64,000 nt of DNA, taken from NCBI RefSeq assembly GCF_029814175.1, contig NZ_CP122312.1, positions 2,046,001-2,110,000 of the forward strand, read 5' to 3'. Position numbers and translations under genes: made by a program. Positions within the stretch are counted from its first letter, which is position 1. Each line of letters starts with the position of its first letter. Below, in pieces: positions 45,495 through 54,358 of the stretch. This DNA comes from Halospeciosus flavus (GTDB lineage: Archaea; Halobacteriota; Halobacteria; Halobacteriales; Halobacteriaceae). The notes under the pieces are model-generated. The model was not told the DNA's origin. It saw only the letters and a program-made list of their open reading frames with translations, and did not search any database.

Positions 45495-45635
45495 ATGTCC
45501 GATACCACCCGTAGCGTTTCGGCGTACCTGGAAGAACACCCACGGATGACTGGCGCACTGTTCATGATCCTCCTGCTGCTAACGCAGGCCGGAAATACTG
45601 CCGCAGCTATGATGGGCACAAACGCAGGACCGTAG
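45495..45635 (+). CDS. DUF7503-like single-helix peptide
   Basis: A 46-residue protein starting MSDTTRSVSAYLEEHPRMTG. After the charged N-terminus comes one hydrophobic helix (ALFMILLLLTQAGNTAAAMM) and a short tail. The family, recalled as DUF7503, is haloarchaeal and typically has this EEHPRM-hydrophobic layout. It is convergent with the CHAT gene, 24 bp apart. It could be a membrane-active effector or a signal-anchored peptide. AT-rich upstream DNA probably holds its promoter. Confidence 0.75.
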   Translation: MSDTTRSVSAYLEEHPRMTGALFMILLLLTQAGNTAAAMMGTNAGP

Positions 45636-45659
45636 AGAGGAACTCAGTCCGAAGTTCGG

Positions 45660-47783
45660 CTACAATTCGTTTGCTACGATTTCTGAACTCCACCGAAGCT
45701 CTTCATCGATCAATACCGGGACATCCTCTAATCTGAGAAAATCTATAAGATCATCCCGCGATAACGAGAACACCATCTGTTCACTCGAATTTAGGTAATA
45801 CTGGTCGTTATTCCCAAGGAAGGGGACAACTTCACTTCCGATACCTTTCTGGTCTGTTGGATATGTTTTGAGTGTAACCTCAAAGCAGTCAACTTGCTCC
45901 TCAACCACACATAGAACGTTCGTACCACTCTCAGCCTGTGCAATAGAGAAGGTTCCATCACCGATAACAACGTATTGGTTACCAAGATGCGTTTCGTCTC
46001 GCGCAATCTCAAGTCCCGATCGAAGTGGAAAGCCACGATTGAGCAAGCGAGCCATCGTCCCACCTAGTCGGACCGCACTCCTGTTTGGAATCTCGTTGAA
46101 CGTCACTACCCCGCCAATAGCCCCCTCATCAATGAGTGCCATACCTTGATTATACGACTGACAGGCATTCAAAAAGAAGGCATCAACACCAATTGACTCA
46201 ACGGTTTGGAGATCCAGCTTTGTGTCTGTACACTGAACACCCTCCTCATCAACGTGGCCGATATAGTGCAGAAAGTCGAGATCTGCCCCCAGAAGGACAG
46301 CAAGCTGGTTCGAAGTCAGCTCCTTATGAACGGTAACATCGAACGGAAGATTCGAACGTGATCCATATACTTCATTGACGACATCGACTTCTTCAGCCAT
46401 CTGCGGATCATTAATTATAACAGATATGTCAATATTGCCGTCTGTAGGTGACCGATCAAGGCGATTTCGGTAGGCTTTGATAGATGCATCACTCGCACGA
46501 TCTACCATGCCTTCATTAAACTGCGCTTCTAGCTTTTCTATCTCTGGTGCCTGCAGGGATTTGTCGCCCGAGTTTGGCGATTTATCCATGCTACGGGTGA
46601 ATGTTTCATCACGTAGGAAGTCATTTGCGACAGCTTGTAAGGATTCAGAGTGGGACGTCGACTGTATATCTGGAGTTCGAACTACTGCAAGATCATTTAC
46701 AAGGAACGGAAGTGCCTCAATACTACTTGGAGTCGGATCAATTCGAGACTCGAGCTTCCAAGTCGGAATGTGTGGTTCAATAGCCTCAAAGGGGACCGAG
46801 AGATACGCATCAAGCTGTTCCGCCAGCGACTGTTCATAGATCGTTGCAGGGTCCCAGCCAAGGCTGTCCTCAACCGCTGCACGCTCATGAAGATCGGTTT
46901 TATATAACCCTTCAGTTCGTGTGATACAATCGAGGAAGAATACCTGTTTGAGCAGACGTTCAATCTCGTCCTCGTAGGCGCGTTCCCCAGAATCTAACGG
47001 ATGAACTAATCCAGTGCCTGTAATGAGACGTGGTTCATCACTAGGAACGAGAACTGCACCGAGATAGTACGCTAATGGAGCTGCAGGATAAATATATCTG
47101 TACTCCGGTGGTAATTCAATCCGAACACCTGTTTCTGGTGTAGAGAGAGTATTCGGGATACTGAGGGAATCACCACGCTCAATTAGTGGAGGGTGTCCTC
47201 GGAGCGTCGGATACGAACGTTCCGGGTTCGTAGATTTAAGTGCTGATCCAAGCATGGAAACTGCAGACATCATATCTTCGGGGTCATCAGTCGTGGAGAT
47301 GGTTCCTGCGGGGTGATCGTGCCGTGAGCGCGCTCCAAGGACGACCTGTGTTGGGGACTTAAATTTGATAGAGGTTCGTTCGAGGTCTGCACTCACCTTG
47401 ACTGGACTTGTGACTCGGAGATAAATCTTAATCGGAGCGGAAATCTCAATTGAATATCGACCGTTCGGGAGGTCTACATTAGCATTATGCTCAGCCTTGG
47501 CGAGAAGTTGGTGATCAGCGTCTCGAACATAAGTCGGAACGACAGTTGGTAAGGTAAGGCTCTCGGCCGTGAATGAGACAGCTTCGTCCACCGGGAATTC
47601 CAATTCATCCGTAGACTCTGCTCTAGGGGTAGCAGCAGACTGGATCTGGAGCGTATATCGATGGCGCTCAATCGGATCAATGATTTCGATACCGGACCCG
47701 TCATCAAGTTGTTGGAACGACACACCTGTTGGTCTATCTTGGTTAACCACGTGCTGCCCTTGGGTAGTGTCGTCTCGACTCAT
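45660..47783 (-). CDS. CHAT-domain caspase-like protease
   Basis: A 707-residue cytoplasmic protein. The C-terminal CHAT domain carries the catalytic pair: His in HYIGH (506-510) and Cys541 in FFLNACQSYNQG, followed by GAIGGVVTFNEIPNRSAVRL. CHAT proteases execute cell suicide or activate partner effectors in several prokaryotic immune systems. The N-terminal 400 residues are beta-rich and unrecognised, perhaps a sensor. It lies 38 bp downstream of the DUF7504-like gene on the same strand, a likely operon. Target unknown. Confidence 0.88.
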   Translation of the reverse strand: MSRDDTTQGQHVVNQDRPTGVSFQQLDDGSGIEIIDPIERHRYTLQIQSAATPRAESTDELEFPVDEAVSFTAESLTLPTVVPTYVRDADHQLLAKAEHNANVDLPNGRYSIEISAPIKIYLRVTSPVKVSADLERTSIKFKSPTQVVLGARSRHDHPAGTISTTDDPEDMMSAVSMLGSALKSTNPERSYPTLRGHPPLIERGDSLSIPNTLSTPETGVRIELPPEYRYIYPAAPLAYYLGAVLVPSDEPRLITGTGLVHPLDSGERAYEDEIERLLKQVFFLDCITRTEGLYKTDLHERAAVEDSLGWDPATIYEQSLAEQLDAYLSVPFEAIEPHIPTWKLESRIDPTPSSIEALPFLVNDLAVVRTPDIQSTSHSESLQAVANDFLRDETFTRSMDKSPNSGDKSLQAPEIEKLEAQFNEGMVDRASDASIKAYRNRLDRSPTDGNIDISVIINDPQMAEEVDVVNEVYGSRSNLPFDVTVHKELTSNQLAVLLGADLDFLHYIGHVDEEGVQCTDTKLDLQTVESIGVDAFFLNACQSYNQGMALIDEGAIGGVVTFNEIPNRSAVRLGGTMARLLNRGFPLRSGLEIARDETHLGNQYVVIGDGTFSIAQAESGTNVLCVVEEQVDCFEVTLKTYPTDQKGIGSEVVPFLGNNDQYYLNSSEQMVFSLSRDDLIDFLRLEDVPVLIDEELRWSSEIVANEL

Positions 47784-47821
47784 TGTCCTTTAGACGTCTT
47801 GTCTTGGACTGAGGTGATGGG

Positions 47822-48511
47822 TCATAGCTCAAACCACCCTACGGAGAGATCTCGGCTCGGGAAATGCCATCGTTGCTTAGAGACGCCATTATCGACTTGT
47901 AGTTCGACAACAACATCAAACAAGGGGGTGACGATTTGTGCAATCTCACTCGTACGGTCTTTTGAAAGATGGAAGTGAGCCATCCCATCAACTTGAATGA
48001 TACGTTGAATCAGGAGATGGAGAAACTGAAATGCTTTTTCAGGCCCGTAACTATCCAAAATCGGAGAGAGAGAATCGAAGCAAACACGGAGCTCAGCTGG
48101 GCTGAGATCGTTTGCAAGACGGTCAAAATCCTTGATCTCCTCAAATATCTCCATCGCGATTGTAGATAGCTGATCGGAGCTGAGTGTATTGACAAAATCC
48201 CGATTCAGTGTTTGTGTACTGGCCATCTGGCTGGCTGCTCCCCGGAAAGTATCCGAGATGGCTACCACCCGTTCAGTAGCCGTATTTGGAGTCTGAGATA
48301 GTTTGGCAATCGGGCTCCCAGAGGTCCCGCCAGCCGAGACGACTAATCGTCGACGGGTCTCATGAGACTCGTCGCCCAGCATTTTTCGGCAAACTTGGCT
48401 ATGCACAGCCGGCGAGACTGACCCCGTAATGAGCAATGCACATCCCTCCGATTTGAGATCAGTGAGTGCATTCTCAAATGAGGTTAGAGTTTCTTCATCC
48501 ATTGGCGTCAT
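47822..48511 (-). CDS. DUF7504-like partner of the CHAT protein
   Basis: A 229-residue protein with a RecA/KaiC-like look: FENALTDLKSEGCALLITGS, then RRLVVSAGGTSGSPIAKLSQ, RVVAISDTFRG and a helical middle with ELRVCFDSLSPILDSYG and FLHLLIQRIIQVDGMAHFHL. A Walker A lysine motif is not visible, so it may be an inactive P-loop relative. The DUF label is from memory. It is first gene of the pair with the CHAT protease. Confidence 0.75.
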   Translation of the reverse strand: MTPMDEETLTSFENALTDLKSEGCALLITGSVSPAVHSQVCRKMLGDESHETRRRLVVSAGGTSGSPIAKLSQTPNTATERVVAISDTFRGAASQMASTQTLNRDFVNTLSSDQLSTIAMEIFEEIKDFDRLANDLSPAELRVCFDSLSPILDSYGPEKAFQFLHLLIQRIIQVDGMAHFHLSKDRTSEIAQIVTPLFDVVVELQVDNGVSKQRWHFPSRDLSVGWFEL

Positions 48512-48611
48512 ACTATACAGTTAGCTAAAAGATGGACCTAAGGAATAATAAATATCCGGTATACATCAGAGACGGTAGGACTGTCTAGTTCACAACGTCG
48601 GCACTGGATAT

Positions 48612-48935
48612 CTATCCATCTGGCTCTTGATTTCGGTCAATATCAGGTGTAGTAGTAGTATCTGAAATGCTGCGACTGCTTTCACGACTTGAGTCATGGG
48701 AGGACGTCAATGAGGCACACCAGGACTGAACATCGCTGGCACCACATTGATCAGCGATGAACTGGAGCGTTTCCGGGTGGATCTCGTCATAGAGGGGGAC
48801 GGTAACTTGCCGAATCGAGTATGTCTCCGGATGAATATACCGAAGTTGAAGATGGGTTTCCGTCCGGATAGTCGGCGTATAGCCTAACTGTACGAGGGCA
48901 CGTACGATCTCCTCCCCCAGATAGCTGGCATTGCA
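48612..48935 (-). pseudogene. HicA-like toxin gene with frameshift
   Basis: The frame reads GEEIVRALVQLGYTPTIRTE, THLQLRYIHPETYSIRQVTV, PLYDEIHPETLQFIADQCGA, clearly HicA (dsRNA-binding-fold mRNA interferase; histidine in ETHLQL). No start codon is in frame. Removing one G from the GGGGG run near 48916 would join it to ATG at 48935 (MQCQLSGEEIV). The C-terminus is extended by read-through into an IS605-type hairpin. The toxin is likely dead. Confidence 0.75.
48680..48703. repeat. IS605-type end hairpin inside the hicA 3' end
   Basis: TTTCACGACTTGAGTCATGG then GAGG and ACGTCAATG. It resembles the element right end. It supplies the extra C-terminal residues of the hicA frame. Confidence 0.5.
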
Positions 48936-49087
48936 TGCTTCATCAGCTCATTCAGTTTCAAACCAAGGAGCAGTCGGAGCATGGGGAGTACCAGAGATTG
49001 CCTCCGGATCCAGATTTAACTCGATAAGATCCTTATCGGAAACTTCCCTCCCAGTTTCCTCTCTGTGAAGAGCGACAGCCATCGTGT

Positions 49088-49723
49088 TTAGTTAAGCGAG
49101 TTCCACCAGACGGCGAAGGATCGTAACCACGTTTCGGCGGTCTCTGGATCGACGTGGCTGAAGCTATTACTAAACGAGGATGTTCTTCGTTTTACTTCTC
49201 TAAATACACGTTCAACAGCATTCCGATTTCCATGCTGAACGGTCTGAAATCGTAGACCCACTCGTTGCAGAGCACTCACTAGATGCTGTGCGTGATCGAC
49301 GAGAAACACGGCGTCTTCGACGTCGTGTTTCTCACGAAGCTCTCGAAGAAACTTCTGTGTGAGCGACGTCGTAGTCGTCGTAAACAACCTCAAATGCAGG
49401 AATTTGTTTGTCTTGGGATCGACAGCGGCGTACAGCCAGAACTGCTGACCGTTGATCCGGATCACGGTCTCGTCAAGCGCAACCTGATCCGGACTAGCGT
49501 CACTGGCGGGCTGTAGATCGGCCTTCTGAACCCAATCGTGAATTGCTTTCCGTGAACGCTCGACACCGAATCTCTCAAGTTTCAAGACGGTATTCGAAAG
49601 CGATAGTCCAGCAAGATGGAGTCGAATACCGAGCTTCATCAGCTCGCTCGGTGTCCGCTCTCGCTCCACAAAATCTAACTCGATCCACTCGCTACACCCA
49701 CTGAGGCGGGTGATTTCTGCCAT
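49088..49723 (-). CDS. IS6-family transposase
   Basis: A 211-residue DDE transposase of the haloarchaeal IS6 group. Catalytic residues lie in QVALDETVIRINGQQFWLYA (first Asp), DAVFLVDHAQHLVSAL (second Asp) and NAVERVFREVKRR (Glu). An N-terminal HTH includes SNTVLKLERFGVERSRKAIH. The frame is complete, but promoter-proximal sequence is displaced by the ISH8 insertion. Confidence 0.93.
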   Translation of the reverse strand: MAEITRLSGCSEWIELDFVERERTPSELMKLGIRLHLAGLSLSNTVLKLERFGVERSRKAIHDWVQKADLQPASDASPDQVALDETVIRINGQQFWLYAAVDPKTNKFLHLRLFTTTTTSLTQKFLRELREKHDVEDAVFLVDHAQHLVSALQRVGLRFQTVQHGNRNAVERVFREVKRRTSSFSNSFSHVDPETAETWLRSFAVWWNSLN

Positions 49724-49761
49724 GAACCAGCTGTAAATCGCTCCGCCTCACTCTTCATCCT

Positions 49762-51164
49762 CATTCGTCTTTAGCTAAGACTCACACCTCGGTTGTGTAG
49801 CGGTAGCGAGCGTCTCCTGTAAGACCGGTCGTTGCTGATGGATCTTCTGTGCATCCTCGATCAGTCGCTCCAACAGCGGCGGTGGCGAGTAGCCGAGGTA
49901 CTCTCCGAGTTCGTGGAGGATGAGCTGGGCGTGCGACCGGAAGGTCGCCGCCCAGCGTTCCGGCGGAAACACGATCTCCTCATCAGCCTGCTCGGTCACC
50001 AGATCCAACAGCTCACGACTCACTAGCAGTGACAGCAACGCCGCATACAGCAGAATCTTCACGATATCCGGGTCGCTTGTGTCGAACTCGTCCAACTCGT
50101 ACTGCGTCTTCAGTTCACGAAACAGCGTTTCTACCTCCCACCGACACCGATACAGCGTTGCTAAATCCGCCGGGAAGAACTCATCCCGCGACAAGTTCGT
50201 GATGTACAGATGGTAGTCGTCGGCGTCCGAATCGCGGACGCCGACGACGCGGAATCGCTTCGTATCCAGTGACTGCGTTCCGTTGTACTGGCCTCGCTTG
50301 AACTCCGCTTCGACCTCGACGTCGATGTACTTCCGCGAGAGATCATCGACTACATCGTGGATTTGCTTGCCCTCCAAGGGAATGGCGCGACCGCGCCATT
50401 CCCGTAATTCCTCTGTTATCACCGGATTCGCGCTCTGCTTCAGCCGACTCACGAAGTAGCCGTCGTTCTCGTCGATTAACGCGAACCGGCGGTACTTGAA
50501 GTACGCTAGATCGAGTAGAACCAGTCGTCCTTGCAGCCACGAACCCGTCTTGAACAGCGTGCTGTCGTGCGTTTTCTCGTCCGTTACGTCGAGTCGTTCG
50601 ATCGTCTCATCGGTGGCGTTGTGGAGCAGGTGGAGCTTCGCTCCAGCCTGCTCCTCGTGACGGGCTTGGAACTCATCAGAGAGGAACTCGTGCAACCGCA
50701 ACACCGTTCCATCGGCGATCATCACGTCTCTGAATCGGTCAATATCAGCGTCAACAGCGTTGGGAACAGCGACCTCGTCGAGGCCGCGCTCGACGAGGTC
50801 GCGCAGATACTCCGCAAACGTCGGCGTCAACCGCTGATAGAATCCACCGGGAGAGAGCGGTTCATCGGCGGTAGCGTTGTAGCTGCGACGGAAGCCAGCG
50901 AGTGTTCGGCTCTCGCCTGCGGCGAAGCCGAACACGAACGACCACACGAGGGCGGGCATCTGTGTTTTCCTGTTGCGTTCGACCACGCCGAGTTCCTCGG
51001 CGTGCTCTTCGAGGAACTCAGAGGGAAACAGTGTAGTGAGCCGACGCATAATTCTCGATGAGGAGGCTTCTGTGTGCACAGCGGTTGCCTCCTCATTCCT
51101 CTCAAAAAGTAGCCTCGATAAGCCGCTGCCGTCACGCGGTTTCTGGCTTAGCTAAAGACGGATG
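49762..51164 (-). mobile_element. ISH8: ISH8-type insertion sequence (IS4 family)
   Basis: A 1403-bp element with near-perfect terminal repeats CATYCGTCTTTAGCTAAG. It is flanked by an 11-bp duplication CTCTTCATCCT at 49751-49761 and 51165-51175. Size and ends agree with ISH8. It is nested inside the IS6 element. Confidence 0.93.
49775..51049 (-). CDS. ISH8-type transposase
   Basis: A transposase of about 424 residues read from MRRLTTLFPSEFLEEHAEEL; an in-frame ATG 30 bp upstream is the alternative start. IS4 DDE features are RDVMIADGTVLRLHEF (first Asp), RLVLLDLAYFKYRRFALID (second Asp) and YRCRWEVETLFRELKTQYEL (Y-2R-3E-6K). The frame is intact, so the element may be mobile. Confidence 0.93.
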   Translation of the reverse strand: MRRLTTLFPSEFLEEHAEELGVVERNRKTQMPALVWSFVFGFAAGESRTLAGFRRSYNATADEPLSPGGFYQRLTPTFAEYLRDLVERGLDEVAVPNAVDADIDRFRDVMIADGTVLRLHEFLSDEFQARHEEQAGAKLHLLHNATDETIERLDVTDEKTHDSTLFKTGSWLQGRLVLLDLAYFKYRRFALIDENDGYFVSRLKQSANPVITEELREWRGRAIPLEGKQIHDVVDDLSRKYIDVEVEAEFKRGQYNGTQSLDTKRFRVVGVRDSDADDYHLYITNLSRDEFFPADLATLYRCRWEVETLFRELKTQYELDEFDTSDPDIVKILLYAALLSLLVSRELLDLVTEQADEEIVFPPERWAATFRSHAQLILHELGEYLGYSPPPLLERLIEDAQKIHQQRPVLQETLATATQPRCES

Positions 51165-51342
51165 CTCTTCATCCTTAACTAAACACGACCGCGACAGCTT
51201 CCTCAAGATTGTTGAGTGCAGCTGTGCGTGTCCGTCCCTGACTCGCGATGCCGGTTGTTCTATCGATCGCGACCCACCATTCAGTCTGTTCGATCAGATG
51301 GGGGTTAAGAGACGAATCCATGGTCAATAATACACGCACACA

Positions 51343-52410
51343 GAGGGTGTCATAGAACTCTTCTCACACCGTGATAATCGTACTTCCCGGATTGTCTCCG
51401 CGTTCGTAGTTGGTAATAGCGACGACAAGGCGAAGGCACAGGGCAAGAAACACCTGCGCTCGTGCGTGGACGCGGCCTCGGGCGTGCGTTCGCCCGAGGC
51501 CGCAGTCCTTCACTGACTCGTTGGTTCGTTCGACTCCAGTACGGCGGTTGTACGTCTCATCCAACGTGGATTGCTTCAGCTGAACGTCCTCGCTGTGTTG
51601 TTCGATACGGTCTTCGACCCTGTACTCGATGTCTTTCGGGTCGTCGGTGTTTCGCGCGTTGTACGGAGCGACTGGCACGACCCCTGCGGCCAGCAGGTGG
51701 TCGTGCCAGTCGAGCGTGTCGTAGGCGCTGTCACCGACCATCCAGATCGGTGTGGCGACGGCGAGCGCGTCACGTGTGACGCGCATCGCCGTCTCCTCTG
51801 GCGCTTGCTTACTCTCTGTGAACTCCGCCGCAATCGGGATCTTTTGCCCGGTCGAGACGATTGTACAGCCGTAGCCGTAGTAGTACTCGTCGTCGGTTGG
51901 ATCGTAGCACTTCGATGCGTCTTGATCGGCGGGCATCGCCCTCACGTCAGTTGAATCGATGCAGTAGGTCAAGTCGAGCAGGCCGCGCCGGGCGGCCTGC
52001 TCGACGAGGTGGTCAAAGACCTCGTCAACGACGTGTTCGAGGTCAGTGAGAAAGCGATCGACCGCGTCTCTCGACGGCGGTCGATCGAAGCCACAGCTCA
52101 GCCAAACGACCGTGTTCCGAAGCTCTCGTTCAACAGGACGAATGCCGTAGATGTCGTGGTAGTAGCAATGGAGGAAGCCACGCATCAGTTCTGGTGGTTC
52201 GTGATCTCGTGTTCGCCCCGTCTCCGCCGGGGCGAACACGTCGAACTCTTCGAGAAACTCGAAGGAAAGGTGTTCAAACAACGCTAGCGTCTCGGTTTCC
52301 ACGACATTGAAGAACGAGTCTACCGAAGGATCATCTTGCAGGGTAGCTGAACTCATCCACCTCAGCGTTCACCCTGCTCTTTGGTGTGCTAATCGTTCTA
52401 TGACACCCTC
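51343..52410 (-). mobile_element. IS5/IS4-superfamily insertion sequence
   Basis: A 1068-bp element with 16-bp perfect terminal repeats GAGGGTGTCATAGAAC (51343-51358 and inverted 52395-52410) and target duplication GCACACA at 51336-51342 and 52411-52417. Family assignment rests on the transposase. It lies just upstream of the broken hicB. Confidence 0.9.
51364..52356 (-). CDS. IS5-like transposase
   Basis: A 330-residue DDE transposase. Features are ELMRGFLHCYYHDIYGIRPV (helical entry), DLTYCIDSTDVRAMPADQDA (first Asp), PIWMVGDSAYDTLDWHDHLL (second Asp) and TYNRRTGVERTNESVKDCGL (Y-R-E-K signature). The frame is intact and contained within matching terminal repeats. Confidence 0.92.
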   Translation of the reverse strand: MSSATLQDDPSVDSFFNVVETETLALFEHLSFEFLEEFDVFAPAETGRTRDHEPPELMRGFLHCYYHDIYGIRPVERELRNTVVWLSCGFDRPPSRDAVDRFLTDLEHVVDEVFDHLVEQAARRGLLDLTYCIDSTDVRAMPADQDASKCYDPTDDEYYYGYGCTIVSTGQKIPIAAEFTESKQAPEETAMRVTRDALAVATPIWMVGDSAYDTLDWHDHLLAAGVVPVAPYNARNTDDPKDIEYRVEDRIEQHSEDVQLKQSTLDETYNRRTGVERTNESVKDCGLGRTHARGRVHARAQVFLALCLRLVVAITNYERGDNPGSTIITV

Positions 52411-53055
52411 GCACACACGTATAAGTATGTGACTGCTCCCCACTCAGGGCATCAACGAAGGCAATTTTCCCGCTCAAGTGGAGAGGGGTGAAGCCGAAAC
52501 CCACTCGTGTCTTCAGAAGACGTCTTCAGTAGTGACGTAGCCGTCAGTGGTGGAGAGTGTACAGTAGTCGTTGTTGAATGTGATGGGTCAGCCATCGTAG
52601 ACGTCCACGGAGCCACAGAACGTGGGCTTGCTAATCGCTTGGTCTTCTTCGAAATAGGTTCTTTGCAGAAATTGACAGTGTCTGCCGCGAGTGATAGTAC
52701 CTAATCGACAATTTCGGTGGAGACAGAAATCCAAAAAATTGGTAGTGACTGCCCCACAATATTTGTTTGCACGGGATTGGTCGTTGTCGCATCAACAAGG
52801 ACCGCCGCGATCATTTCGCACCCGTGCTTTCAATTCAGAGTCGTGCAGCATTCTTCTCCTCGTAGTGAAAGCGGGCGACAATATTCTCAGCAGTGAAGTG
52901 ACACGTAGTGAGGGGAAGCCACCTCTTCAGAGGTGGGTATGAGCGCCAGCAGAGTGCGACGCTCCGCCGTCCTGCGCTCACCTGCAAGCCTCACGCTTTA
53001 GTTGTCAGCGGTGGAATAATGAGGTACGCAAGTCGGGAAACTTGGAGTTAGATGG
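52411..53055. other. Spacer with possible small frame and an end hairpin
   Basis: A GTG-initiated frame at 52507-52704 (65 codons; VAVSGGECTVVVVECDGSAI) looks moderately protein-like but matches nothing I know. Hairpin CCACCTCTTCAGAGGTGG at 52919-52936 is an IS605-type end. Otherwise nothing is recognised. Confidence 0.4.
52507..52704 (+). CDS. Possible small protein, unknown
   Basis: The 65-codon frame begins with GTG and reads SSEDVFSSDVAVSGGECTVV, then ECDGSAIVDVHGATERGLAN. Hydrophobic/charged alternation suggests a beta-sheet protein. There is no ribosome-binding site and no family, and it is surrounded by decayed element DNA. Low confidence. Confidence 0.3.
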   Translation: MSSEDVFSSDVAVSGGECTVVVVECDGSAIVDVHGATERGLANRLVFFEIGSLQKLTVSAASDST

Positions 53056-53376
53056 GTGGCTCTGTCAACAAAAAGTGACCCTACCCGCACTTACCTCCGC
53101 GACAAGAGAGTGAACGGCGGTGAGACCGATAGCCCGGCCTGCGGCTCCCGAGAGAACACGACGGGAGAACCACGCGTCGTCGCTGCAGACGACACAGGTC
53201 GCCGCGAGCAGATACCCCCACAACGGCCAAGCACACCAAACTCCTGTAAGGCGGGCCGAATCTGATCCCGCAAACCCGAGTACCACGCCCCGCGTGGGAA
53301 AATTGCCTCGGGAGTATCCTGATGCCGTATCGGGATTGCCCGCCGAGGAATCCCACAGCTTCCGCCGTGGGTGGAG
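53056..53376 (+). other. tnpB 3'-end/omegaRNA-like remnant with right-end hairpin
   Basis: A frame reading NGGETDSPACGSRENTTGEP resembles the tail of an IS1341-type TnpB. It is followed by structured DNA and hairpin CCCACAGCTTCCGCCGTGGG (53352-53371) with GTGGAGGTCA, the end arrangement of IS605-type elements. The upstream tnpB body is absent. Similar organisation to the interior of copies A and B, though the sequence differs. Confidence 0.45.
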
Positions 53377-53542
53377 GTCAAAACTGCTACAGACCCATGC
53401 GAACGGTGAGACCGTGGGTCGCTCAACTCAGGATACTTTTGAAGATGCCTTGCCTTGTTTTGCCACCGATTGATGGAAGTTTCAGACGCTCTCCCCGGAA
53501 GATTCCGTCAAGCTAACCAGGAATTGGACGCCGTCTGGCGAT

Positions 53543-54358
53543 ATGGTATCGCTCAGACGGCTTGCTTGGATGTGTCGAAACCTTGCCAAACAGCACGTTG
53601 ACGATCCGGACGTACCCGCCGCGCCGGACGGCGCGGGCGGGTACGCCGAGTGGGTGCAGATCGCGTTGATTCTGTACCGTGTCGAACTGGAAAAGAGCCT
53701 CCGTGAATCCGAGGACTACCTCAACGAGATGCCCGGTGTTCTTGCCGTGTTTGGACTTGACGAAGCACCACACTACAGCTCGTTCTGCCGGTGGGAAAAC
53801 GAGTATCGAATGCGTGAACTCCGCCGCCTGCTCCGCCGAAGCGCGGAGCAGGCGGGCTGGAGTGGCGAAGCCGCGATTGACGCGAGCGGCTTCCAGCGCG
53901 ATCAAACCAGCTACCACTACCGCGACCGCGCGAATTACTCGTTCCAGTCGATGAAGACGACGATCTTGATTGACGTGAACTCGCTAGCGATCAAGGACGT
54001 TCACTACACGACGCAGAAGGCGTGGGACGGCCACATCGGGATGCAGGTCTTCCGCCGGAACGCGGAAGACCTGCGGGTGCTGTCTGCTGACGCGAACTAC
54101 TCGTGGAGCGACCTCCGTGAGGAGTGTCGCTCCGAATCAACGCGACCGTTGATCAAGCACAGGGAGCAAACACCGTTGCAGAAGGCTCACAACGCCCGGA
54201 TGAACGAGGACTACAACCAACGCTGGATGAGTGAGACGGGCTTCTCGCAGTTGAAGGAAGACGACGGCGAGAAGCTGCGCTCCCGGAGCTGGCACGGCCA
54301 GTTCCGGGAGCTGACTCGGAAGTGCATCATCCATAACCTGACGCAGGCGGCGAGTTAG
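53543..54358 (+). CDS. IS5-family transposase
   Basis: A 271-residue transposase. The frame starts MVSLRRLAWMCRNLAKQHVD. DDE residues are in EAAIDASGFQRDQTSYHY (first Asp), DLRVLSADANYSWSDLREEC (second Asp) and MSETGFSQLKEDDGEKLRSR (Glu). GTCAAAACT at 53377 and its inverse at 54440-54448 may be termini, but no target duplication supports them. The element's ends are therefore unproven. Confidence 0.88.
   Translation: MVSLRRLAWMCRNLAKQHVDDPDVPAAPDGAGGYAEWVQIALILYRVELEKSLRESEDYLNEMPGVLAVFGLDEAPHYSSFCRWENEYRMRELRRLLRRSAEQAGWSGEAAIDASGFQRDQTSYHYRDRANYSFQSMKTTILIDVNSLAIKDVHYTTQKAWDGHIGMQVFRRNAEDLRVLSADANYSWSDLREECRSESTRPLIKHREQTPLQKAHNARMNEDYNQRWMSETGFSQLKEDDGEKLRSRSWHGQFRELTRKCIIHNLTQAAS

Larger units (their letters stand above)
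49080..51190 (-). mobile_element. IS6-family element carrying an internal ISH8 copy
   Basis: The ends share TCGTGTTTAGTTAAG (left from 49082, inverted right ending 51188). The 8-bp target duplication GCGACAGC lies at 49072-49079 and 51191-51198, as expected for IS6. Without the 1403-bp ISH8 and its 11-bp duplication, the element is about 697 bp. The transposase gene is intact; ISH8 sits between its start and the right terminus. Confidence 0.88.
48948..51321 (-). pseudogene. HicB-like antitoxin gene interrupted by nested insertion sequences
   Basis: The first part, 51321-51191, reads MDSSLNPHLIEQTEWWVAID and RTTGIASQGRTRTAALNNLE. The second part, 49071-48948, reads LHREETGREVSDKDLIELNL and ends APWFETE. 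Joined at one copy of GCGACAGC they give an 84-residue HicB antitoxin. It is followed by hicA, the usual haloarchaeal hicBA order. The insertion separates the antitoxin start from its body. Confidence 0.8.
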
